DNA of 64,000 nt from Crotophaga sulcirostris. Lineage: Eukaryota; Chordata; Aves; Cuculiformes; Crotophagidae. Below the pieces are notes generated by a model. The model saw only the letters and a program-made list of their open reading frames with translations. It was not told where the DNA came from and ran no database searches. Below, one piece after another: positions 45,737-57,700 of this stretch. The stretch spans positions 467,997-531,996 of the forward strand of contig VYZB01000169.1 in assembly GCA_013397455.1 (NCBI GenBank), read 5' to 3'. Position 1 is the first letter of the stretch; every line of letters starts with the position of its first letter. The translations under genes were made by a program, and so were the position numbers.

Positions 45737-48700
45737 CTGGGTGTGGGGGGGGAGAAAAGAAAGACAAAACCAACTTAAAAAATAGATGACAGAACAGAGA
45801 AAAAAATCTTTGATATCCTCAGCCCTATCTAACATTACAGCCACCTAATTTTAGCGTCCTGTTGACTTCAGTCGGACAGGACACCCTTTCCTACACCAGG
45901 TATAGTTTGTGTGTCAGCTTCAATCAGAGCCATGGAAACCCACCCCTCCCTCTGACCATACCCAGGCAAGTCCACTCCTGGTCTCGGAGTGGAGAACAGA
46001 TGTGTTGAGATCAGAAGGTGACACTTACCCTTTCACCAGCAGCATCTGCTCAATTGTGTCTGGAAGAGGCATACCATAGCTTTCTGGCAGAAATAAAGTC
46101 AGAATTCCCGACAGCACGGTCAGGCTGCCCATTAGGATGTAAGGCAGGAATCGATCGTAGGCACCTAGCAGAATTAAAAAAGAAGAGCCAGCATCAGCTC
46201 TAAGTCTCTGATAATGTTCATACCTAAGTACAGAGCTTTATCCCTGCAAGACTCAAGCTTGCAGCAAAAAACCAAACCAACCACCCTCCTCTCACAGGCT
46301 GGCATTCAAAGCATACGTTGTTACAAATTTGGTTTTAGGAACTCAAAAGAGTGAGATACAATAACTGTAAGAGCTGTCCCTACTGACTCAGTAAGATTGT
46401 GAGTCTTCAGAGCATCTCTTCAACAGGATACAAGACAATTTCTCTGTGTTACATTATTCCTCAGAGATGCTGAGATCCCATTTTTACCTGCAGCTTCCCA
46501 AGACACCTGCTCCTGGAAATAGTGAACATTAGAAAAGCCCAGCGACTCGGAGAGGCAGGACACTGATTTGGGTAAGAAGCTTTGCTTTCCAGGCAACAGC
46601 ATCTTCCCACCCCCCCCACGGATGGGTTAACTCACCGAGGTACACGAAGTAAGGCGAGAGGATGCTGCCCAGTCTAGAGGCCATGGAACTCGCTCCAACT
46701 CCCATGTTTCTCACTACTGTTGGGTAGAGCTCAGCCGTGTAAACATAAACCATGGAAAAGGCAGATGTGATCCCAAACTTCCCTAACATCACCAGCAGAA
46801 CAGATATTGCACGCAAATCTGAAATTAAAACACAGTAAGGACATGAGTAAAGCTCTGACAATTCACGGCATCTTTTCATTCCATTGTGTTTGTATAACTT
46901 CTGCCTAATTAATTCTGGTCTCTGATGACTTTTTTCCCCCTGTACATGTCTACAAGCATGGGTAACACTTTTTATTTTATTTTTTTTTAAATTACTAGGA
47001 CTCCACATTTTCATTTCCTCTTGAGCATGGGGCTTCCTGCCAAGTCAAAAATAAGGAGAATGGAGCAAGAACTGGAGAGGTCTTCTCATATTTCAGGGGC
47101 CAGAACTCTGCTATTGCAAACAACACCATATGTTCCTTTTTAATAAAGGGAGCAAAAGTTAAACATTCGAAACAAGTTAGTTTTGGTTTCCCGCTCTGAT
47201 TTCTCATTAACATTCCTTGCTACAAGTCAATTTAATTATAGGAAGCTGGGTTGACTTTAACTGGGACGGTTCGGTTTGAAAATCAAAACAGATCGTATCA
47301 GTGCCCTATCAACTCAAAGGACAGGAGGAAAAAGAGAACACACCACAGATTACCTGCATCAAATAAGCAAGGCAGTTCTTGCACATTTTCTTTTGTTTAT
47401 TCTTTGATTTGTAAACAAGTGCTAAGCAACAACACCCCCCATCATACTCAACAGCATCATCAGTAACGAGTCCAAAACTCTATTAATCTTAATTGACCTA
47501 AAGATACACATGGATTGATATCCAATAAACGTTATTTTGCCCTCCTTTCCAGTTGCCAAACATTGTCTTAAATATCAACAGTAACTCAGTACAAGCATCT
47601 TTGCTTATCAAAAATGCTTCCACAATGCTTCCCTTGAATACAACTGTTTAACGAAGCCACAGAGACAGTCATTGTCAGCTGTTTGGGAAGTAGGTTCTGC
47701 AGCCTCCTGGTAACCTCCAGTCCTGGTTTTACACTTGGACCTCACCAGGCACCTTGCCAAGGGTGTACACTAATGGCAAAACTGGACCTCACTGCTAATC
47801 CCAACAGACCACAAAGCCAATGACCCACCTTTAAAAATGAATCTGAATTGACATGTTGTGTGAGCTCCTTGTGCAGCAGCACTGAGGACCAAGGAAGAGA
47901 GGCAAAGGTAGGAAATGAATATCTGTATTTAGCCCCCTCAGGACACTTGTTCTCCACATCTGCCCAGTGCATGGTACTGCACGTCTATCATACATATTTG
48001 AGATCAACTAACGATTCCATACGTGAAGGCACCAGCTGAATGAAGAGAAGAACACAGCCTCCCAAGAATAACGCAGCAGCCATTGAATACCGTCGAGGGA
48101 GATTGCGAAGCAGCAGCCAGGAAATAATGTAGGCTGGAACTTCAATCACTGCCGAGAGGAAGCAGTTCAAATAGACATCTCCATGCAAGTTAGGGGTGTC
48201 AAGAGACAGTCCAAAATAACCAACAGAAATTATCATCCTGAAAGAAGAAAAACAACAGGATCAGACAAATTTCTCTTCTTCTTGAGGTTGTCATGAACAT
48301 CTTTTACATCTGTTAAGCACAGAAATCACTATGCAAGGCAAATTTGGCATCTGCCAGATTCGTTCACCTCTGAAGCAACCCAAGCACTAACTTCAGATCA
48401 GCAAGGTAACAACTAAACAGCCCTGAGGGTTTTTATCTTTCAAGTTGCTCCTGAATTCAAAGAATAAAATTTATTTTTTAAAAAAATTAAATATCCTAGT
48501 TTACATTAATACAATTACGTATCCCCAGAGCTGTCGCCAGCCTTGCTGAGGCATAGGCATACAAGCCCCTGGGCACAGGTGCTGGGTGGCCCTGCAGCTA
48601 TAGAGGTCACACTTCTTTCCTGCTGCCACTCCATGACTTCACAACCGTCCATCCCGCTCTCAGCCAGACCCTGCGAGGAAGCTCTGGGCAGCTGAACTTG

Positions 48701-51700
48701 TCAACATCTGATTTGTCTCTGCTACTGGGGCTGATGGAGAGGGGCTGACTACTTCCCACGTACACCTCCATAGTTCAGCTCAACCCTGGGAGGTGAGTCA
48801 TCATGCAGGGACATAGCATTTCCTACTACCAGTAGTTACAGTCCTAGCCAGAAAGTTTGGACTGCTGAATTTCTACTGTTGGCCTCAGCAGCAGCACTTT
48901 TCATTATGTTTACCAGGGAGCTCTGGGTGAAGAATAGTTTCTGGGTCATTACCCTCCATGCTTTGTGGATAGTCAGAGAGGACGGGGATGGCATCCTGGC
49001 AGACCCAAACAGTCTGGTATTTTCTCTGCCACCCCCCAAGTCACCATTGCACGGTTCTGTGCCGGGGCCGCCCGGGGTAGCAGGACAGAGCTCGGTGATT
49101 GGCAACACTGCTGTCTGAATGGAGCCACTGCCAGAGAACTGGCTTCCAGGTGACCAAGACAAACACACAACTGGCCTTGGGGACAAACCCTGTTGTGCCT
49201 TGGGAGATGCTGGGAAGAGAAGGTTCTGCTTCACCACCAAGTAACACATGGTAAACAATGTGCACTGGAACGGGACGTGTCCTGGCATGATGGTGAAGCA
49301 CAGAGCACTTGGTACGTTGTGTCCTTCCAGCATTTATACCCTATCAGAACCTGGAGAGAAATCACTGCACAGCACAATGTGGATCACTGACAAGAGATCA
49401 GCTTGTCCTCCTCCTCACTTCACATGGGAAGAACCTTCATGCTCCAATTGCTTGGAATAGGCTGCCTGTGTACCTGGGAAGGTATGAAGTCATAGAGCGG
49501 AGGGGAACCCCAGTGCTGCACGTGACCTGCCAGCTAAAGTTTTGCTTTGCCAAAGTAGTTATGTGGTGTTTTTGTGCAATAAACCCAGCCCTGTGCTCCT
49601 AGGAATTATTGCTGTATACGTTAAACTGTGCCTGCTCAAACTCACTTTCAGTAGCAGTTTCCCTTAGCTTATTGTCAAACCCTGATACAGTTACAAACTT
49701 TCTAGGAAAACTTTAGGGGCACATCCCAGGGTGATGAGAAGTCAAACTTCCTCTTCCTTGATGCAAATCCAGCAGAGGGATTAGTTTAAAGCCCTGCTAC
49801 TTACTCAAAATTAACAAAACGCTCAGCAATAGGTATGGGGCATATACCACTATCCGCAACCATCCTCTTATAAGAGGATCTTAACCATCCTCTTCTGTTA
49901 TAAGATCTTCCAGTTCCTAACAAAGAATATACCACCAGTATACTAGGGGTTGGAAAACACTGCTGTGAGTCAGCAAAAATCTGTTATATTTTGGGAAATT
50001 AATTAAAAGGAGGTTAGGCGACATGCAAGGCAAAAACAGTGGAAAAATTCCCCAAATTAACTGAATACTTTTCTGCAAGAGGAGGTAAGATTGTGTAAGG
50101 CAGTTGCATGTTTGACTCTTTCTGCCTATCCTAAAGCTTCATTTATCATGTGATAAAAGGCCATTCAGCATATGGAATGGATTACAGACTGCGATGCCGC
50201 TCTCTTTCTCTCAGATGCTTTGTCCTACCAGAAATGCTGCTCAAACAGGTTTGCATTTGATTTCTACAACCACACGTGCAAGATCAGCCATGCTGAGGAA
50301 CTCACTGCTGATCTACTCCAAGGCAGATCAGAAGCAGGACAGCCTCAACTCTCTAGCTCACTTCCAATTAAGAGTGAGAGTCAGCATTTGGACTTGGAGG
50401 GAAAACAACCTATGGAAGCTGTACTGACACATCAGCAGAGAACCAACAGTTTTCTTTTTTTGATCTGTTTTGTGCTCAAGTTCCTTTCTCAGTGTGTTTG
50501 TAACACTGTGCTTGGCGTTGGGCAAGGGAATCTGGTTTAAATATTAGCCAGGTCACTCCTTGACCCAAAAAGCTACATCAGCTTGTAGGCACTGGCAGCT
50601 CAGCAGACTGAATTCCAAGGCTTTGCCTCACTACAGCACAGGGACATTGCTCAGTAAAGCAGCAGACTGCTGTAGTGAGCTCCAAAGCACTGGAGGGACC
50701 TTCTTGGTTAAGACACTGTAGGTACATGCACTAATCAAACCTCTGGCAGGCTGTAAGTTACCCTCTCCATTCTTACTCTTGTGAGCAATTACAGGTTCAT
50801 TGAGATTTCCAGTATAAGAAAATGTTTAATCAAATTGAGCATAAAGTATGGCTTCAGCTAGAGCAAAATCAAGCCGAAGATGGCAGATACAGAGCAGCTA
50901 GCAGGAGAGTCTAGGAAGATCTCAGGTTAGAACTTCTACAGCAGCTTTATCCCTTTAAAAGACAATACAACCCAGATGGGAAGATTCTCCCTGTAAGTCA
51001 GGCATCACTGTGCTCACACCCCTGGGCAGCAGTGCTGACTGGAACACATGGCATGACTCACTCCTCTTAGAAGACTTTGTTAGAATCAGATGATGATTCC
51101 CCAAGGCCCAATATCAGGCAGAATTCTCACGTATCACTGCCAGCTGATCTGGTTCTTGCTTGGTTCAAGATATGCCTGACTGCTTCAGAAGGAAAGAACG
51201 AGCCAGATGTGTTTCTAGGCTCTTACTGAAAAGAAGAACCAACGTAACCAGAACTTTGTTGCTTCAGCCAGCAGGTTGCTGGGTTTTGAGCTGGTTTTGT
51301 CTGTATCTCTTCAGAATTACCTTAGTATTCAAAGGGCAGTTTTTAATTGTTTTCCTGCTTTTGTGCTTACATAGTCCTGAGCCACACTTGCTTACCAAAG
51401 AATCACTGACATGATTGTGATAGTTAGGATATTCCGGGTTTTCACTAGATCCAAAATGGTGTATGTCTGTTGCTTCTGGGAATTCAAATCTTGCAGCTGG
51501 AAACAAACAAACAAACAAACCATGGAAACATTTACTTCCTGCAAGCAGAATTATTGTGAAAAATCCATCCCCCCAACTTATACATCAGGACTGTGATAAG
51601 CTGCAGAGCTCAGACAGGTGCCTCACTTCTAACCAAGCTGTAAGAGCCAACTGCCTATGAAAGTAGTTCCTTATCCCTAATTTAAAGTCACTTAAAATTT

Positions 51701-54700
51701 AGGCTGAAACTAGTAATCACCTTTTCTGCCTGAGGCTTCACAAAGCAACTGCTTTTTGTTACTTTTATACTTGAACTACAACGTGACAGCATTAATTCAG
51801 TTTGTACGTCACTACTGGAAGAGTTCTTGTCTCCAGACAAGCAGGGAGCAACAAGGATGAGCAGATATGGCCTAAGAGCCTTAAGACTGAAGGCATTTTA
51901 AAAAGACCAAGAGTGGTCTTAAAAGACCAGCAAAAAAAGTGACAAACTGTCCTCCAAGTCCACTGCAGAGCAGGCAAGTGATAACAAGATGAAATTCAGT
52001 AAATGACTCCTCATGCTGGACCTAACAGTGAAGTATTTAAACTGAGACAAACTGGCTCACGAGCTGAAGAGTCCCCATCATTATTCAGCCTGGTTTGAGA
52101 TCTTCTTCTAAGAATATAAGCAAAAGGACAACAAACTTGTCCTTTCCCCATGAAACTTTCCAGCTCCTCAAAATAAATCCACTTCCGTGTAAACAATGCG
52201 AAGATGTTCATCCATGAAGCATGCAAACTAGTTTTGTCCTTGATAAGACTGTAAAAAATGACAATTAAAATTTTCCTTTTTAATTTGGGACTTTAATTTA
52301 GGCCTCTGACAAAGAGGAACAATGGGGAGATTTTGCAAAATACGTAAAAGGTGATTGAAGAGGACAAGTTCCATTGATTAAAACTATCAGCTCTGATAAA
52401 GCAACACTGTGGCTGAAGGACCAGAGTTTTCTAGACATGTATTTTTATTACCACAAAAATGTCACGTTTTCAGCATTTACCACAGGCTACTTGCTCATCA
52501 GTTTAATGGTGTTTTTAACAGTTTTACAGCAAAAACATCAATTTTTTGATCTTAGAATCTCTGTGGAAGATTTTCTGTTGGGACATTTTATACCTGTCAG
52601 AATCTGTGACTATCTTAGAAATTTCACCAAGAAAGAAACAAACATCCACCTTAGCAGCTCAAAATTATCAAATGAGAAAAGGCAATACTGAAATATTTTT
52701 CAGTGTGACACTTCTGGAATTGTAAGCTGCCAATACCCCTCACAATATTGAAATGAGTACTTCTCTTTCCACAAATAGCAGAATCAGTCTTGCCTGACAG
52801 ACCTCTATTATGTGCAAACACAATAAACTTTACACAGAGGTTACTTCCTCCTCTGATTTTTCAGGTCAGCGTGACCCCGAGAACGTCAAATTAAATTTTA
52901 TTATGTTTATAGACTGAATGCCTTTTGTTGGCACTGTGTACTCCTTCAGTGCATGTGCAAATTGTTAGCAACAGAAGTAAACTATGATTGTAGCTTCAAA
53001 ATAGTGCAATTACTCACTACTTTAAACTCTTCTCAACCGTTCCTGCCTGGTGTAATAAATCATCAACTACTCTGTATTAGTTCAACTTACAATACATTTT
53101 CCCTCTAAAACATCAGGCTGGTCCAGCAGAAGTATTATAGTTGGAGGTGTCGCAGGACACAACACACCAATAAAAAGACAGAAGCAACCATTAGTTTAAC
53201 TTAATTGCTCATCAGCCTCTCTTCCACATTCAGTTAGTGATAGTTCTTTGGGCAAGCTAATTGCTGGACACCAATTTGGGGCCCTTAACTCTTTTCCCTC
53301 AACTCAAAATAACCATTATCTCAATTATCTCCTCAAACCGTATCTGAGCTAATGGGAACATGAAGTTTATGTAATCCCTGCAGGCAGGGAAAAATTATTT
53401 CTATGTGATATTTTGTTCTGAAGACCTGGAGGATAAAACAGTGGTCTGATGCTTGTGCACACCAAACTCCAGTGTATTTGCTTTCATAAACCTTAAGTTT
53501 CTATGAAAGGCAAAGAGTTCTTCACATGCAATAGCATTTACTGTGCCTGAAGCCAAACTGCCCACACACACACTGCAGCAGTTGCAGCTCTCAGCCCCTT
53601 CTCCTAAATCACATGATCTTTCCTAAGCACTCTCCAGTTTTGCCACTATGTGTTGCCAAGAAACCAGCAAACAGGAAACAAAAAAAAAAAAGGAGAAAAC
53701 CCAAACAAACCACAAAACAAAATAAAAAAAAGTAAAATTCAGAGTCACAGTTGATGATAAAAAAAGAACTCTGCCTTTTAGGAGACAACATAATCCTTTA
53801 CATGACAGGCAAGAGCGAGAAGCTATGAGAAGGGCAGGGAGGGCAAAATGATGATGTGAAATTAAACCTATCATCCAAACATTTTAATCCCCCTTACATA
53901 GGATAATCCAGCCAGGCCTTCCTCAATCTCTGCAGCTTGTTTGAGACGAGTCACCTGCTGGATCCTAACTGGTTTTGAAGTCTGGAGCCAAACCACTGCA
54001 GGTGCTGCTCTCCAGCTGCAAGGGTTGGAGGAACGCCCCAAACACGAGTTTGGGTCGCTCCTCCATTCAGAACTCACCTTCCAACTGCACAAGGGCTAAG
54101 GGCCAGCTGGATTTCTGAGAACCACTCTGCAGCATAAATAAGCTTCCCAAAAACTCCAAAGAGGCTGTGAGCCTGCTGCTTTCCAGCTCTTGGGAAGGCA
54201 GACACAAGAGCAGCGTAAACAGACGCTGATGGAGAAGTTGTGCACAGATCGCTCGGTCACAGCATTACTTTTACTTTAAAAAGAAAAGAGATGGGCAGGA
54301 GTTCTGCATTTAAACAGCACCTGTCCAAGCTCATTTTCTGCCACGTGCCAGAAAGTTAAACTGTGCTTCTGAAAGTTGACGTGCAAGGATTTATCAGTAA
54401 ATAAGTGCATGAACTCCAGCCCACCCTGCTGCAGAAGCCCATTTGCCCTTGTCCAGTGTTCCCTGGGGCAACATCCCTACTCTTGACCCGCCTCCTGCTG
54501 CTTTGCACTCCAGCCTCATTCAGAGACAGCAAACTCATCAACATTTCTTTCTAAGAAAGGCATACAAGAGGTTCCAGGAACAGTGACCTTCAGCAGATGT
54601 TGGAGGCAGGCCTTACTTTCTGTTCTCCTGTGGCAGTACTGGCAATGGGCGAGTTTTCATGCTTTCAGCATGAGAAGGAAGGAGAGAAAAAAAAAAAGCT

Positions 54701-57700
54701 AAAAAAGCACATTCTAATTAAAATCCAGGGAAAACGCTATTATAAGATGGTCTGGGTTTTCCTGGCATTCTCACTCTGCTTCAGCAAGACAAAGATGTCT
54801 GTCCTACCACCTACAAATAAGTCTGGACAAACAGGTTTGTTTGCACCCCTGCTAAGTCCAGCCCAAGCTAAGCTGTGCCAATCTCAACAGCAAACACACC
54901 ACAGTCTAATGATGAACTTTTTCCTCAGTCTGGTGCTGAGGCCTTGTAAAGCAAATGAACACACATGGTGTTTTCACATAAATGATGAGACAATGTCAAC
55001 TGGCAACCAGAACACAAATGGGCAACTGCCCAGATCTGCCTAGAGAGCTGTCCTTTCTCCTGGGTCATGCAAACTGTTTGTCTGTCTGACTGCTGGAGGT
55101 CATGTTTGAACGACTGTGGAACTGCTTCTACAGCTTAAGGTGACCAACAGCTCAGAAAGTGGGGGGATATCTAGAGGAAACAAGAATGCATTGGAAGAAA
55201 CGGATGGGGAAGAAAATATACTGCTAGCTACCTCACCTGAGAGGAGTTCAAGTTTTGCTCTCCTTAACATGGAGTAGAAATGGGAGTTGAATATGGAATC
55301 GAACTAGAATAACATTCTTTCCACTGTCACTGTCCAGGATTGGTCCTGTTATAACTTTTATAGAACCATATTAGACTGCACAAGCATAAAGTCTGTTCAG
55401 CAAAAGTATTTGGATCCTAAAGCAATAGGTACCTCAAATTCATGACCTTCTGCCAAAAATTAGAGATTAAAAGGAAAAAAAGATGGCTGCAAAACTGGAT
55501 CAAACAGATGTTTGCATTAGCATGTGTGTTAGTGTCCCATTCCCATGGAATGCCAAGGCTTTGCAAATCTTAATGAGGCAGGGAAACTGTATTCTGCTTT
55601 TCAGGAACAGGATGACATTTTACCCATTTGAGAAATTGGAAATGGGAAATGAATCACTTTTCACAGTCACTAACAGGTTCAGCAAACAACTTGGACTGAT
55701 AAATGAATCTTACCTCAGTAGGGTCAAATATTACATCCGGGGCTGTAATGCCATTAATTTTTGCAGCCTTTCGGATGATGTCTTCTGCCTCCTGAAACCT
55801 TCCCTGAGAGATCAGCCACCGTGGGGATTCTGGAATGATCCTGCAGAAAAGGTTCAGAGTGACAAGCCTGTATTTCCACAGACAGCACTGCTGCAGGCAC
55901 CAATACACATTATTCCAAGGATGGAGATCTCAAAACTCGCCACATCTTGCAGATATTCAAGCAAAGACAACAGAAATCAGATTTACACAAGCAGACTAGC
56001 ATAGGACTAGCACACTGAACAAGAACAGACTAAAATGGGCTTGTGGATTTCAGAAGTACTAAGGGAATAAGAAATGATGCAGAAAAAAAAGAGCAACCAA
56101 AACCTTCAAAGCATGGGAAGACAGTTTAATTAAAAACATTCACAAATGTGAGTAGCCCAGCAGCATGCTGTACATTGAGGCATATCCTTCGGGAATAACA
56201 CATAAAATTAGGAACTGTAAAGACTATCATATAAAGGCAAGTCAGAAGGTAGAATTTGCCCGACTATTCAACTTCCTAGGAAACTGGAAGGAATCACAAA
56301 CATCAACGCTAGCGTGAGGAAACACCACCACCATGTGGACTATTTAAGCCTTGCATGCCATCCAAAAGCAGTATTGTATTAGCCATATTAGCCATGCAAG
56401 AAAACACGGAAACCTCAAGGATATGCAAGTCCTGTTTTGTGGCTTGTCATACCTACGTCACCCTAGCACGGCTCAACCTCCCAAACCAACTGGTTTCTCA
56501 TTCTTCCCTTAGTACAGGCCTACTTTTAAAAGGCCATGGATTACAGCTGCAACAGGTGTTCCCCTGACTTTTTTTTTCCTCACATGCATATCACTCATTT
56601 TCATAGAAACCTACAGAAAATGAAGAATAGTTTTGCAGGGATGAGTCAGATCACCCACAAAGCTATGGACTTGCAGCTAAATGACTGGGAAGAGTCATGG
56701 ATGCGGCGTCTGCCCTTCACCTGCCCATTTCTGAATTTAGAATCACGGAGTGATTTGGGTTGGAAGGAACCTCAAAGCCCATCCAGTCCCACCCCTGCCA
56801 TGGGCAGGGACAGCTCCCACCGGATCAGGGGGCTCCAAACCCCATCCAACCTGGCCTGGAACACCTCCAGGGATGGGGCAGCCACCACTGCTCTGGGCAA
56901 CCTGGGCCAGGGCCTCCCCACCCTCATGTTCCTAGGAAGAAAACATTTCTTCCCAAGATCCCATCTCAATCTCTTCAGCTTAAAACTGTTCCCCCTCGTC
57001 CCTATCCCTGCACACCCTGATAAAGAGCTCCTCCAGCTTTTCTGGAGCCTCTTTCAGTACTGGAAAGAATTCCAGTTTCATTGGTATGGGCTGGTTGGCT
57101 TGGGAGTCTGGACCTTAATAATCTGCAGACAGGACCCTCTAAAGACTAAAAATCTCTTAAAACCATCATACTCACCACCAGAGCGGGATGCAGAGCAGCC
57201 CAGGTAAAGTGAGCGCCAGCAGCAGCATCCGCCAGTCTCTGATGAAGTAAGCAAAGAGGGGCAGCAACATGTAGCCAAACGCATAAAATATGCAAACGCC
57301 CAGCGTGCAGAACAGCACACGGATTGATTTGCCAAGAATTTCTGTGCCTGTTCAAAACAACAGAGTGAAGATGAATATTTTAAGTTAATAGCAACCAGTT
57401 AACACCTCTAACAATTAATTGAAATCCACTACACTGGGTGGTTACGGTACACAGCGCTCTGCCATCCAGTTTGAGGCACCACAGATCTGCCTCATGCAGG
57501 GATCCTGTACCAACCCAGGAACATATAAATGGGAGGGAGCCAGGCCACAAGGCATTTCTGTAGCTCAAAGTAGCTAAAACTTCTGTAATCCCACGTTCTT
57601 AGAATCTCATATTTCACTTGAGGAACTAAACCCACCCAACACACTACAAACATTCACAACGCTTAACCCCAGCTCAACCTCTGCAGCGTCCTCTTCAGCC

